Positions 49,439 to 62,520 of a stretch of 64,000 bases of DNA are shown here, piece after piece. The notes beneath the pieces were generated by a model. The model saw only the letters and a list, made by a program, of their open reading frames with translations, was not told the origin of the DNA and made no database searches. How positions within the stretch are numbered: position 1 is the stretch's first letter; each line of letters opens with the position of its first letter. Made by a program: the position numbers and the translations under genes. The stretch spans positions 24,967,345-25,031,344 of the forward strand of contig OX467089.1 in NCBI GenBank assembly GCA_950106755.1, given 5' to 3'. Origin of the DNA: Climacium dendroides (lineage: Eukaryota; Streptophyta; Bryopsida; Hypnales; Climaciaceae).

Positions 49439-52400
49439 GTGTATCTTTTACTGTATTCATCATTGCATGTATTTCATTCATCATTCATTAAATTTCTATT
49501 GTTTATTTCAATATATGCTTATTTATAAAAAAAAATTATATGAAGATTTTAGTAAATTTTATTTGAAGATTTATTAAAATTCTTACTCTACATTCTATCT
49601 AATACATAAAAATTCTAATGAAATTCTAATGGTGAATGCATAGCATAGCAAGCGCCAACCGCTAGTTCCTTAAAAAAAATACTAAAGTGTTGAAAAATTC
49701 ATTAAGTGAATTCTTGGTTCAAACACTAAGTATCATAAAAAGAATCTTGACAAGAATGACAAACTAGATATGCTTGAAACTTTTGTCAAAAACATTGTTC
49801 AAGATAACATTCTTTTGAAGAAGTGCAAACTTAAAATGCCCTATCAATCATAGATTATTAATAAAAATTACATCGTATTCTACTTAGAAAGTCCATCCAA
49901 CATGGTTGGAACCATGAATAGAATCTCAAACTAGATTAGTCCTAGTGGATTTGGATAGGCTCCTTTTGTAGGAACATGCATGATGTCTACGTTAAAAAAA
50001 ATCATACATATTAACAGAAATGTCAAAAACTTCATTGTTGAAGAAAAATAACAGGGCCTACTATTAAGATAGAACTACCCATTATCACACAAATTTGCTA
50101 TCTAGATACTTTGGAGAAGCTATTTGTCAACTCCCATATTTTTTAGAGATTGAATTGTTTGAGAGAAGTCAATTGCAAAAAGAATGAAGACATTCGAACA
50201 AGAATTGAATTTTTTATGATTTTTCAAAACTGAAATGTTAAACTGTGAGTAGACCCTTGTGAGCATGACTAGACGAATGTTGAAGTGTAGGCTGATGTAT
50301 CCGGTCCCCAAGTGCATTGCCACCATGATAAAGGATTGATAAGATGATGGTATTGGGCAGTTCCACCTTAGCACAATCAAATCCATGACAAGGCTCATCA
50401 ATCCATGCAACAGAAAAAAAAATCCAGAAGCTTCTTACCACACTCAACGTGTGCGCGATAATCACTTACAATTTATCAAACAATGTTTGGAAGCACCTCA
50501 GGAGTCAGGGCTTTCCATTAACTTGTGTGTGCAATTTGCTTCACCTTTTGCCTTTTTATGTTCCAACATCTTATATTCTTCAACATAGGGTCACAAGTAG
50601 GTGTGGTAACTTTTCTACCTACAGAAAGTGCCTGTACGTTGTTGGTATTGCAGATTTACTTGATTCTTCAATGCAAAATAACATTTATTAGTTAAACATG
50701 TATTGTCACTATGCAATCAAAAGTGTGAGTCACTCCCTGCCGCCATGTGGGTGCTCTTGGTTGGTTGGTCATATTTGTGTCTCTTTACTGCAGTAAAGGT
50801 TCCTCATTATTTGTGTCAAAAACAAAATAAAAAAACTGAGTTACTGCCTCAAAAACAGGGATAGGATCAATATGATGAGCAAGGGGCATGAACCCAAGGC
50901 TGGATGTTGTGAGTATAGAAAATACTGCAAAATATGAGAATATTTTGCAGAATAAACTCCCCAACTGAAACATAGTATTTCCAGTTCACAAATATCAATG
51001 AGAATGCAAAATCTGAATATGCACAGCTGTCCAGTGAGAATATATTAATATATGGAAAGAGAGAAATCTAGATTCTGGACCAGTTGACAGCCAGGAGAAA
51101 GCATACCCCTTACAACTTAGTCAGTTAATTCACTTTCCGGCCATGGCCCAAATCTTGGTTGCAATTTTATAGTAAGGTACAGTACTAGATCGAAAGTTCG
51201 GTTTGTTTCATCCTAGAAGTACCTGGAGTTCTATTCTTTTTCATTGCTTAACATTGACGCAAGTAGCAACAAAACCCCACCCAAAGGCACTCTGGATAGT
51301 ACCAAGTATTTCATGACAATAGTGAAAATATAGATTTAAAACAAAACTTTCTGGCCTCTCTTAAGTCTTAAGGAGGGCAAAAAAACAAAGAGATTTGTAC
51401 ATTTTGTACCCTACATCCATGTCCAGAAATCTTAGTACTTGTACTGTTCAGAAAGTCTACTGCAAGATTAGATAAGATATGCTTTTATTCACTGGTTCTC
51501 ACTACGCAACACCCAAATGAACCAGAATGTTAATTTTAGTTCCCCAATGAGGGCTGCTTTACACTGTGTTAGGGAAGTGCAACCAAGAGGTCAAGAAGTT
51601 TTGGCCTAGACATGGATAACCTTATTTGAAGCAAGCGGTGGAATTCTGGAAAAATGTAAAGACAATAAAGTAAGGCCATATGAAGTCTTGATCGGTTATA
51701 GTGAAAACACCAAGCATAGAAGCCTTTAAGACAACTTCACAAATTGAAGTCTACAAAAGAACTTTACTAAGAAGAGAGTTTTGCAATGTGATAGAAGAAG
51801 AGGGGAAAAAACAACAAATACTCTTTAAAATTAAGGAAGCCCTCAATTGCACAATTGAGATATGCCACAATGATGAAAAGACAATAAATGAAGTTGGAGT
51901 TCCCTAGAGGTTGAGTTTTGTGTTCAAGGGAGTAAGGCCACTTAAGAAACTTGACCTTGGAAAAATTTCCGTTACAAAAAACTTGACAAAAAGTGATGTC
52001 TATGTCATTTTTTCATCCATGCTTGAAGTTCTCCACCCGACAAGTCTTGGCCGTAGTGTAAATCGAATTTGGTGAAGAACAAAATTTCCTCCAATAATAT
52101 TGCTCCATGTTCCCTACACTTTTTGATTGGTGCACTTCTCCATCATAGTGTAAAACAACCCTAAGTTTATGAGTTTCACTACTATGATGGTAGATGCCAT
52201 GTTTAAATGGAAGCCATTTATGGACTAGGTCATGTAAAAGCACAAGGCTCCTCTTTATGAGAAATAACATGGATTGTTGAACCACAATAGTGGCATGGGA
52301 TATTATTTGCCATATTGAGCCTATACTTTAATCCTTGAAGTTCTAAGGCCTTTTTTTTGTCATAAAACACTCAAAATTGCCATTTTTATTGCAAAGAGCC

Positions 52401-54079
52401 AAAGGGTTTAATTTTTCCATATCTAACCGTAGGATCTTGCACTAGATTATTATAAAAATATGTGGACAAAATTTCAAAAACTTTGAATGAGTAGATTGCA
52501 AGATATTTGCATTTATAGTAAAGAAAACAAGGTCTTTTGTACCAATCCTCACTTGACTAGATTTCTTGGCTTTGAATCTTCTTAATTAAATTTTTTTGCA
52601 CTATTGACTTTGAATTTCTATTTTTTTATGTTGAAGAATTGAGTTAACAATCAAATATATATTTTTAAACAAACAAAAAACATTTGATTTTCAATCTTAA
52701 AAAAATTGTTGATAGAAGTAGGTATAAGATTGAACAAAAAAATAAATTGTTAATAGCTTTGAGATGGAATTGAAACACAATAATCACAATGGTGAGATTG
52801 TTCTAGCAAGCAAACTTAACCCTATCAAACAATGTTTTGGAAAATTTATGATTCACCATGAAATTGCATTCAAAAATGTATTCTATTAGTTATTTTTCTC
52901 CAAAGATTGCCCCCAAACAAGATTTTCCATAATTTTCTCATCACTAATTCAAGTATAATGAATCAAAGCTTTACTTGTAGACAAAAACATAATCTTTGAC
53001 AAAAAACATTAAAAGTTTTTAAAAATTCAATATTTTGTTAATTATTTTTTGGTGTTGCCTAATGAATTGTTGTTTGGATTTAGGGTGGTATAACTTTTGC
53101 CCCTAGGCATCAATTGAAATAAAAATTATATTCCCAAAAAACTAATGTGATTTCTTACAGTCAAAATTTTTTAGAAAATTTTGTCAAAAATCAAGGTCAT
53201 AGGCCTATGCAAAATCCCAAGAAAATCCTATATAAAATTTCGAAAAAACATATAAAATTTTATACATTTTTATTGAATTTCAAAGTTTGAAAATGAAGTC
53301 TTCATATGATTTAGGGTATGGCATAGGCTTATAAATGCCTCTAGCAACAGCTCACATACTTAATTGCAAGATTGAAAGGTGAATCCTTATAAGTAAATGT
53401 CAACATCATGATCTTCATAAAACAAAACACACAAATTACATTTGCATACATTTTTAATACACAATTGTGTATTAATTCTTGAATATAAGTATACATTGTA
53501 GTATATTAATGTGTTTTTAACATATTGCTATTTGTATATTGTGGTATCATGAAATCTTCTACAAATTGAAATGCAAGTATTCTTATACCATTTGATGCAG
53601 TGTGTCACATTTTCAATACTTGTCCAATTTGTGCAAAGTCGTAAACCTGAAAAAATCTCTTGTTATTCAAATTTATATATTTATAGTGACTATTTTTGGC
53701 TCCTTTGGGATCTAAAGGGTTAATAATGTTATGAAAAAATTGATTTTGCTTCTAAAATATATAACTCTATGCATGTGCCAATGATCCATACCTTAAGTTA
53801 GGTTGTTAGTTTTGAGAACCATATGTCCCTAGGTTATGTCCTTGTTATTATCAGAAAGCCCTTTGCGAGGAGGGGTGCATGGACTTTGTTTTGTGGTGTT
53901 TTAGCTCATGGCAAAAAATATGTTGATTTTCAAAGTTTTAATAAATTAAAAAATTAAAATTTTACTTCTATTTTTACTTTATTGTATTGTGGCACCGACA
54001 CAAGGCATACTAATAGGTTTTTTTTTTTCCAAATGTAGATTTTGAGTTTGTCAATGGAGACACTCACAAAGTTGTATGG
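49439..54079. other. AT-rich intergenic stretch
   Basis: No supported gene. The frame at 52013-52285 (minus, 90 codons) and those near 50120-50690 carry no recognised motif. Repeat family B recurs at about 53865-54015, directly before a family A copy. Confidence 0.55.
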
Positions 54080-54340
54080 TGGGCACGCCACTGACCCTAA
54101 ACCACCATCTACACTTTGTCCACATCTCCCGAACCAATTGTATACCTATGTGGAAGAAACCGTTTTAGAATCAAATTTTATTCCTTCATAACTTTTGCAT
54201 GCAGTATTCAAATGTCACATTCTTTGGTGTGTTAGAACCTCCTTTCAAGTGCCCACAAGGAAAATATGAAAACTTAACCAGTCTAGTAATAACAACTAGG
54301 CACAGAAGTCAAAAGTAGTGGATTGGGGGTACCCACCTTA
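54080..54340 (+). repeat. Dispersed repeat family A, copy 3
   Basis: Shares 'tacctatgtggaagaaac', 'ataacttttgcat', 'cacattctttggtg' and 'cctcctttcaagtgcc' with the other two copies. It ends near 'ggggtacccacctta', a string also found in similar form after copy 1. Confidence 0.65.
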
Positions 54341-55147
54341 TCATGTAACCATTGAAAGAGAAGGGGAATCAAATGAAACCAAGAATCAGTAAGTTATACT
54401 GTAGTTCTGAACTGCAGAGAAATTGGAACCACAATTTGTTGTGCCCAAGCACCTTGGAAAAACTGATATTTTCATGTGTGGAAGGCAAAACAAGAATCTT
54501 AAGTGTGTGTTGCCATTGGCTGCTTGTTTTACCAATGTGCATGGCTGTAAACACCTCCTTTTGGATACAGTGAGCCATGGAACTTGTTTATCAATTCCCT
54601 CAAGAACTTCCAAAAGTCCCAATGTAGCCAACGTAGCCTTGAACTGACTAGCATAATAGGGAATGTGACTGCTTTGAGCATAAAAAAGTTGTTGCAGTCG
54701 ACTTGGATTGAGCATCGCCACCGACCCACCCTTCCCCCACCCTTGCATGATGAGTGATTCCATGTACACTACACCAAAAGTACATAAAACTATTTAATAG
54801 TGGAGGTGGGGTGTCATTTCTATCCATGCAATAAAGACTAAGTATTTGTAACATTGTTTACCAATGAGACAAGGGGTTCTTTTGCATCCTCGAAAAGGAG
54901 TCCCTTATAGTGAACAAAATTATACAATACAGCTTTGCTCAGCCAACCTCGACCTTTGAATTATCTAGTAAGTCTCTCCCATGCATCTAGGAAAGCATGA
55001 TACCTTCCCAGCATGGAAGGGGGGACCATTGCCTAGTTGTACAATGTTATGATCAGGCACTCTTTCACTTTTTAATCTTACAACATGACTTCTTTCTACT
55101 GTTCCTTATTAGAGTTGGTTATTGGAAACATTCAAAAATGATGAATA

Positions 55148-55333
55148 CAGTAGAGCCTCTTTTAACCAATTGTTTGTGACCATCTGACAAGATTGCTTTT
55201 GAGAGGTTTATTTGTTTACATAGGGTCATTTTTAGTCATAACCTTTGTATAGGGACAAGTCTGGGACTGGCTTGACAATATTGGTTAAGAGGGGTTTATT
55301 GACTTATGGAGGGTGTACTTAGAGAGGTTCTAT
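55148..55333. mobile_element. Candidate pogo/Emigrant-like MITE (186 bp)
   Basis: Starts CAGTAGAGCCTCTTTTAACC and ends, inward from the right, TAATAGAACCTCTCTAAG. TA lies on both sides (55146-55147 and 55334-55335). The CAGTARARCCTCT ends and TA duplication resemble Emigrant/pogo-type MITEs of plants. A second inverted pair, 'aaccaatt' and 'attggtta', lies inside. The ends are diverged, so the call is moderate. Confidence 0.5.
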
Positions 55334-55877
55334 TATAATCTTATACAAGGTAACATCACTAAAATTCTTGGAAATATGAATTTGAGTATGGAAAGTGTTG
55401 AAAATAGATGTCCCAAAATTAGACTTTCAAGTTCTTATGAATGGAGGTTATATTGTATGTGAAGGTCTTATTCAACACCTAAGTGCTAAAATAGAGTTTC
55501 CATGTTAGATTCTCAGAGGTCTACATCACCTCAGACCATTCACAAGATGATATGTGTTACATTTTTTTCAAGAATGACTCAATTTCTACCGAACCTGACC
55601 TTCATGTAGGGTATATTTAGGTCAAAATTTGTAAGGGTCACTTTTGGAAGTAGGTGGCAATTAGATGTTTTCACCTAATGTGGTGACCCAACCTATCACT
55701 ACTCAAGTTCCAATTCTGTCTTCACAATACTTATAGTGTACAATTTTGTTCTAGAATGCACCTTTAATGCGTATTTGCATGCTTTGCAAATTTTTTGGTA
55801 ATTTTATGCCTTGAATTACAATTACTATGAGTTTTAGAAGCTAAAAGTTGAACCAAACTCATACCCAATGTATAGAT

Positions 55878-56049
55878 GGGGAATTTCATTAAAATGGTGA
55901 TATTCCATGTGCCATTTTCATAGTGTGCCGTTCCTACAGTTCATAACTGAACGGTTTGAAATCTATTAGTGTACTAGATTTGAGACCGCCCGGTCTGAAC
56001 TATGGGATGTCAAAATCACAAAATATTTGCCATTTTAATGAAATTCCCC
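55878..56049. mobile_element. MITE of the GGGGAATTTC family with perfect TSD (172 bp)
   Basis: Terminal inverted repeats GGGGAATTTCATTAAAATGG (left) and GGGGAATTTCATTAAAATGG (inward from the right) are identical over 20 bases. The flanks are identical GTATAGAT (55870-55877 and 56050-56057), an 8-bp target-site duplication. This copy fixes the ends of the family also seen at 2136, 2709 and 36256. Inside is 'gaccgcccggtc', related to the 'gcgggtggtc' strings of the other members. Confidence 0.93.
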
Positions 56050-57511
56050 GTATAGATTCTTCCAATTCCAATCATTCAAAAACTACTTTCTTGCTCACTA
56101 CATTGGAACATGTATCATGACCTTATTAGTCCCAACTTTGAAAAGAATGAAAAAACCACATTCCAAACTTTGGTTGGATGTTTATTCCTGCCTTGGTTGG
56201 AAATAGCTGCACCTTCCAAGTTAAGTTGGGAATGGATGGTTCTACCATAGCAGTACCTTGGAATGTGGGGAGTACTGAAGTTCATGACTTGAGTAGGGCA
56301 GCATGAAGGTTACAAGTATCTAGGAACTGGATATGCCCATCACTTCTATTTGAGATTTGAGATTTGATATTCTCCTCAGACAAATATATTTGGTTGCCCT
56401 GCCTGCGCTGGTGGTGGTTGCTATAACTGAATTCTAAATCCACTGTACAAGGGAACCAACAGAGTGCAAGACCCTTGGAAGGGAAACCTCTTTTGGGGAT
56501 CCAGAGAAACGGTCCTGGCATCTGTGGATTTGTAGTAAACTCATAAACTTTTGGGGGCCAGGGTGGGGTTGTGGTTTGGGGTGATGTGGTGGTGATGAGT
56601 TTGTTGGCCGTGTTGGAAGGAAAAAAGGGAGGTGAAGGAAGATTCATGAGAAGAAGTCCTTCCCTTACTTTTTTCCTGGGGTGAGGTAGCAACGTACAAC
56701 ATGTGACTGTAATGCATGTGGCTCAAATGGTGTCTTGAATATCAAGGGTGACTGGAAACCATAGGTCTGTACGGTACTAATTTGCATATATGGACGGCCC
56801 AAATGTGGGGTTGGTCAAAACCATGAAATCTTGGAATCAAAATGAGAGGCAGCCAATGGTGTTGACGTGTCTGAAAGAGCGTAGACTACTTCCTGTAGGT
56901 GACTGAGTTCACTGTACCATGTACTACTGCTTCTGAAAAACAGCCCAATCAGAATTGGGCATGAACAGAATGGGTCCAATGAAAACAATTGCTGATGATG
57001 GACTTCATGGGGGTCTTGGCAAGTTGAGAATAAGATATTTAAGAAACATTCAGATGAATTACCAGGCAAGACACTAAGGGGTCTGTTTTTTTTACTTTTA
57101 CCCCAGATTCCTGTGTTTTGAACTTGCTGGTCCCACTTTGTAGTATGGGTTTAGCATGTTGCAAAAAACTAGTGCTCTCGCAATTGGGAGAGGGCTCAGG
57201 CATTAAGAACCGCCCCTATAAAATAGCTACAAACAATGCATTGAGTTGTTGAAAATAGAGCCTAGTATGTGTGTCAGAAAAGAAAGACTGTATGTGCATG
57301 CATTTGGAGTACATCACAAAGTTTAAACCCTACGGTTTGTCAATAGTTATCATGTGGTTATCGTTGTTTCATGGGTTTGCACATTAATTACAATTTATCT
57401 CATTATTACAATGCATTACTTCACATCGTTATTGTATTGTTACAATGCATTGCTTACAATTGCATTGTAATGATGCGAAGTAATGCATTGTAATGTAATT
57501 AACATGCAAAC

Positions 57512-60500
57512 CAGCGTTTTTTTAAGTGGCGAAAAAATGCCAAAAGGCGAAATTTTCTTTCCACCTGCCCGTTTCTGGCAGAAAACTGTTGATGTGGCGT
57601 ACATGGGACAGCCAAAATTTCATTGAACGGAAGTACAGAAGTGCCATCATGCACAGAGTTGGGGCGGCCTATCGCCTCCTCGGACGGCACCAAATCTCCA
57701 CCGTAGGAGTCTTCATCGCCAAACCAGCTCCCATCCAGCCGTTCATCGGTGCCATCTATCGCCACCAAATTTCCCTCGCTCGCTACAGGTTGGCGCCCGC
57801 ACTTCACTGGATTGACAGTTGCATATTGCCAGTACTCCAGCGTTCTTGCAAACTAGTTTTCTAATCTCACAACTTGAAGAAATCATGACTTTGTTGAGGT
57901 CGGACACAATCATGGTCGACAGTGGAGGGACTAGAGGCTCATAGCCGTTGGCAACTTGGAGGAATTCGGTCGCTATTTAGGGTACAAGAATTGGCATTCG
58001 ATGTTGAGGTAATGAATTGGATCTTGCATTTGCTGGTTGTTAAATTTTGCACTATATGTTGTGCACTGACGTGAAATCGTAAATGCTATCTTGCTACTTC
58101 TGTGTATGAATCGCTCTGAATTGTTGTCGTTCTGCATTCAGCCTTTAGGTTGAACTCGTGAGGTATTGTGTCCAAGTGCAACTCCGCATTGGTGGTAACC
58201 TACCTCTGTGTATTTCAATTGTGGTCGGTTTGTGTTTTTTCCTTATTGCTTACTTTCAATTGTTGTCATTGTATGTTGCACTCTCTGTCAATGTCGATTT
58301 AGGTGAATTGCAGTCGTGGCTTGCGTTTAGATATTTGGTTTGTCTTGAAGGTGCCACGTTCAGTGTAGGTTCGTTGTGTTCTCGATTGCTATTGCTTGTA
58401 TTCGGGAAGATGTTTCCTGGTATGTCTTTACACAGGTTCTTCGCGAGGCTGCCAAACACAGGTTCCTCTTCGTCATCGGGAGTGTTCGGAGATGGTTCCA
58501 GCTCAAATTCTGGGACGTCTACATCTGCGTCAGTGGTGCCTTGTAGCATTCAATTCAGTGCCCAAAGTGGAGGAAACTCCGTATGCAATGTGCCTTGCAA
58601 GCGAAAGACCAATGCACGGGAGAAGCGAAGACGGTCAAACCCTGTAGTCATTCTTGTGGAGCTTGGAGATAGTGTGGTTCCTGTGAAGAATTCGAATTCT
58701 GATGACGTTGTGGAAGTGATCTCCCTATCGTTAGGGGCATCCACGGCAAGTGCAGAAAATGGGACACCTACTACATCGACGAAGGACAAGGGGAAGGGGG
58801 TCTTGCCGGACTGTGATGATTTCGATGACGAAGAGGATGAAGACTGCATTGTTCACGAGCCTGTAAAGAAGAAAAGTAAGAAATCGTATGAAGCTAGTCG
58901 AAAATTCCAGGACACTTGGGCTGCTAGGCTCCCTTGGGTAGAATTACATAGAGGAGGCGATGGACTCTATGAGTCCGTGAAGTGCTTGGTATGCTCGACC
59001 GTGGAAGGCAAAGATAAAATTCTCGGTCCTAAGTGGGACACCCTGCAGAAGCATGGAGGTAAGCAGAAGGCCACCTGTGATATGCCAAACGGGATCAAAA
59101 AGGATCAATGGTACGTTGCGAAAAATTGCAAGCATTTACGCAATGAACGCATCTACGCTGGGAGAAGCCAAACCACAGTACTAGACCAAGTTACCGTGCT
59201 TAAGGGGGAACGGGCGAGGAAGCAGATCCAATTTGCTACGATATTACACTTGTTACATGAAGGCCGCCCTATGTTGGAGTACACCGCCCTACATCCACTG
59301 TTGAGCTTTCTTGGTGTACCGAAACTACCAAAGAAACATTGGTCAGATGGCGCGGGTTGGGAATTGGCTGAGTGCTTGTACAAGCAGGTGCAAGCTAAGA
59401 CTAAAGCAACAATGAAGTCAGCAAGATTTTTCTCCATTACATGTGATGAAGTGTCCACCCTAGACACTCAAAGCTGGATTTCTATACATGGGTACGTATG
59501 CCAAGATTGGCAACGGAAGCCGATGCTACTATCTTTGGAGCGGGTTGTCAATGGAGGTGGATCGGACAGCATGACTAAGGTCATTGTCAATGCTGTGAAA
59601 GAATACGGTGGCATCAATGCTTCACAACTTGGAACACGTTTGGCCTCATTTGGTGTTGGTAAGTGTGTTATTTTTTGGGAGGTGCTATGCATGCTTTTAT
59701 TTTCATATTTTGTTGTAGTTTTACTCTCTTTGTGTTCATGCATGGTTCACAAATCACAACTCATTCTCCTAGGACATTCTTTCATGTGTGTACAGATGGA
59801 ATCAATACATTCCAAGGAAAAAGGACAGGAGTCGTGCAACAACTCAAGTCACATTGGGCTCCTCGAGTGATAGGCGTGCATTGCATGGTAAGTCTTCCTC
59901 TTGTATGCCGAATTGTGATTTTAGGTCATGTTCATTGCGGTGAGTTTAAGTGCTGTGAATTTCAATGCATATTCGGTGAAAGTGTGACACCTTTGTTTTG
60001 CAGGCCCATCGGACCAACCTCGCTGTTGAATCATTGAGCGCTATCCCTATAGTGTCACGGATTGAGGGTGTGCTCCAGTCCCTACATGCATTCTTTGCAC
60101 ACTCACCAAAACGTCATTTGGAGTTCCAAAAATTGGCGGAGGTCATGCATTCAAAAGAACTGAAGATTTTGAAGAACGTTAAAACGCGTTGGATTAGCAT
60201 GTTATCACCATCTGTTAGGGTGATGAACGAGTACAAAGTTCTTTTGGTGAAGATGACAATCGACTCCATGCCCCCTAAACCTGACGCAAATGGTAAGGTA
60301 GGTAAGAAGGACAAGCTCCTTATGAAGCTTGCCAACCATAACCTGTCCTTCCTGCAAGATTTTCAAGTTCTTCTGACATTGTCGGCATTCCTTCCTTTGC
60401 TTTGATCAGTCCACAGCTTGATCAAATTCGCCCAGAGTAGGGAAGTCTTCATCTACGACTATGTCGCAGCGATTCAAATTTGCATCTCGGAGCTCCAGGC

Positions 60501-62445
60501 ATTTTATTGTCATGAATCTTCTGCATTTACACAAAATGCATTTTGGGACTTCAAGGCTCTAGTTTAAGTTCGACATGATGCCATTCCCATGGCTTGGGTC
60601 CCTAGCGCATTGGACCTAAATGAAGATGGCCAAGAATTTTTGCAATTCACTCCAGAAGGCAGCAACATTGAAGCTCGGTATTCTGAGCCGAGGTCTGAAA
60701 TCTCAACCCCAATCAATCGGGAGCTACATGGGTGCATCTGTGACTTAACTAAGGCATCGTGTAAAGGTAAGGTACCGAATTTACATGTTGTATTTAGGAT
60801 GAAGGAATACTTCTGTTTAGGTGTGAGTTCTTCACATTTACGGCACTGTGGATGTAACTGTGTCGTTTGGCTATGACAGATGCAGCAGAGGGTTTGATCA
60901 ATCAACTAACTACACGATTTCCCTCATCAAGCCTCATGGACGCTTTTGGAATTGTATATCCTCAATACTGGAGGATACCAGAGGCAGATCAAAACTTTGA
61001 ACGGCATATTGCAATAATCAAGGAATACTATTGTTATCCGAAAGAGTTTTTGAAGAGGAAGCCGAAGAAGGCTGAGGATGTAGAATTTCAGGAGGAGGTT
61101 CATGGAATTTCAGGAGGAGGTCCTATGTGCTGCAAAGTTAGAAGGCAATGATGTTTCAAATCACTATGAAGTCCAACTGTGAAGGCGCCATGACGGGAGA
61201 TCTACTTTTAAACCCACTTACTCGTTTGTGGCGTCGCTTGGAAGCGTCTGGCCTACTGCAATATAAGCTCTCCAAGTACTTGAAGATTGTTGAACTTGCT
61301 GTAGTTGCAGTTCTGGGGAGTGTAGAAGATGAACGTACCTTCAGCACACTCTCATTCATGAAGAACAAATTGAGGAACCAGTTAAACGTGCACTTGCCCT
61401 TAGCGGTTGCTATGCACGCGCAAGAGTTCTACACATTGACGGACTTCCCTTACAATGCTACCTACGACGACTGGAAGAAGAAAATTTGGAAGGAGGATTG
61501 AAAATTACTAATATGTGTTCCTGTGTTCAGCAAGTCGGAGGGAAGCGACAAACTTACTCTAACGTGTGCTTGTATATGTGCAAGAGTCGATGATGAAACG
61601 AGGGTCGTGGGGTTAGCGTCTGCAAACCTCACAACTCTGAAACCAAATTCCCCTCCCTTCCCAACAGTTAGAATGTATTTTGTTGAACTACAGTTGTAGC
61701 CTGTTTGCTTATATTGTGACTTACCATTTGCATGCTTTGTTGCTTATTTTGTGCTTTATTGCTGAAGTCGTTGCTTGCTGATGTTGTGACTTACCGTTTG
61801 CATGCTTTATTGCTTATTTTGAGCTTTATTGCTTAAGTTGTTGCTTGCTGTATTTGAGCTTATTGCTTCTCTGTGTAGTTGACAATAATGCATTCTTTGT
61901 ACTTACTATGTTTAATTCTAGATGTGATTTAGCTTAATACTATAGTGCTTAATAGTTTATATATATATGTGTGTTTTTTAAATGGCTGGTTGAAATATGT
62001 TGTGTTTGTATTTACTATGTTGTGCATACTTTGTTCTGGATTTCGACTTAGAATTTGTGTTTAGTAATTGGGTGTCATCATAACCGATTGTTGGGAAGGG
62101 GGATGGACTAGGCTTTGAGACAACGCTGAACCCTACAGGCCTACACTATTGCTACAATGCTATGGCAGGCTCCAGAAGCTTCAGATTTTAGTTTATAGCC
62201 TGTCTAGCATCTTTTCCTGCACCTACGTAGCCAGTGATTTGTATAAAGTTTGCTTACAAACTATTTGTATCGCCAGTTCTTGGCAAAAAATAAATAAAGG
62301 AGGATGCCAAAATTTTGCGTTTTATATTCCCCTATAGCCACTCTACTTTACTTCCAAAGATCCTAAAAAAAAGCCGAAGTTTACATGATGCGTTTCTACT
62401 TTCTGCCACCCCAGCTCCATTCCTAAAAACATAGGATTTACACTG
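57512..62445 (+). mobile_element. hAT-superfamily transposon (4,934 bp)
   Basis: Bounded by identical ATGCAAAC at 57504-57511 and 62446-62453, the 8-bp duplication expected for hAT. The ends are short and imperfect: CAGCGT at the left and, inward from the right, CAGTGT. The boundaries are supported independently because removing the element rejoins a broken palindrome. It carries one transposase gene on the plus strand, now broken. The left end has several 'ggcgaaa' strings, as hAT subterminal regions often do. Confidence 0.87.
58410..61501 (+). pseudogene. hAT transposase, broken (BED-like finger, dimerisation domain)
   Basis: Catalyses cut-and-paste transposition in intact relatives. Probable start at 58410 (MFPGMSLHRF); the frame is open from 58158, but that part looks non-coding. 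Exon ends: 58410-59658, 59796-59887, 60004-60766 and 60880 onward, with GT-AG borders. Order: Ser-rich N-terminus, basic and acidic stretches, a BED-like finger (CLVC...KWDTLQKHGGKQKATC, about 58990-59075), DEVSTLDTQSW (a likely catalytic Asp, near 59450), DGINTFQGKRTGV at the exon 1-2 junction, and HCM/AHRTNLA at the exon 2-3 junction. The C-terminal hAT dimerisation motif is SVEDERTFSTLSFMKNKLRN (61318-61377). It is broken by TGA at 60403, TAA at 60565, and a frameshift near 61083-61150 linked to a 22-base tandem duplication. The relatives I recall are annotated as zinc finger protein 862-like. Confidence 0.88.
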
Positions 62446-62520
62446 ATGCAAACCCATGAAACAACGATAATCACATGATAATTGTTGACAAACCGTAGGA
62501 TTTAAACTTTGTGATGTACT

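Larger units (their letters stand above)
54341..57307. other. Unassigned sequence between repeats
   Basis: Apart from two MITEs (55148 and 55878), nothing is recognised. Overlapping frames at 54352-54854 and 56282-57069 occur on both strands without known motifs or a consistent splice pattern. The composition is somewhat GC-richer than the surrounding spacer, so remnants of a transposon or gene are possible. Confidence 0.4.
57308..62520. mobile_element. Hairpin element split by a hAT transposon
   Basis: The left arm from 57308 (agtacatcacaaagtttaaa) is the inverse of the right arm ending at 62520 (tttaaactttgtgatgtact). The inner parts of the arms pair at 57374-57511 ('acaatgcattacttc' against 'gaagtaatgcattgt'). 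Taking out 57512-62445 and one copy of ATGCAAAC restores an uninterrupted inverted repeat of about 271 bases. The element itself encodes nothing. Its own target duplication is not clear; GTAC at both tips is possible. Confidence 0.85.

Noticed and set aside
52013..52285. A 90-codon minus-strand frame as a small protein gene
   Set aside because: No homology that I recognise, AT-rich surroundings, and no promoter or splice signals. Chance or a transposon remnant is more likely.
56282..57069. Minus-strand frames of 136 and 84 codons as a gene
   Set aside because: Proline- and serine-rich translation without a motif, no joining splice signals, and equally long frames on the other strand.
58158..58409. 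The first 84 codons of the long hAT frame as part of the transposase
   Set aside because: The stretch is hydrophobic and T-rich, unlike the Ser-rich and charged sequence that follows. Met85 (58410) is a better start.
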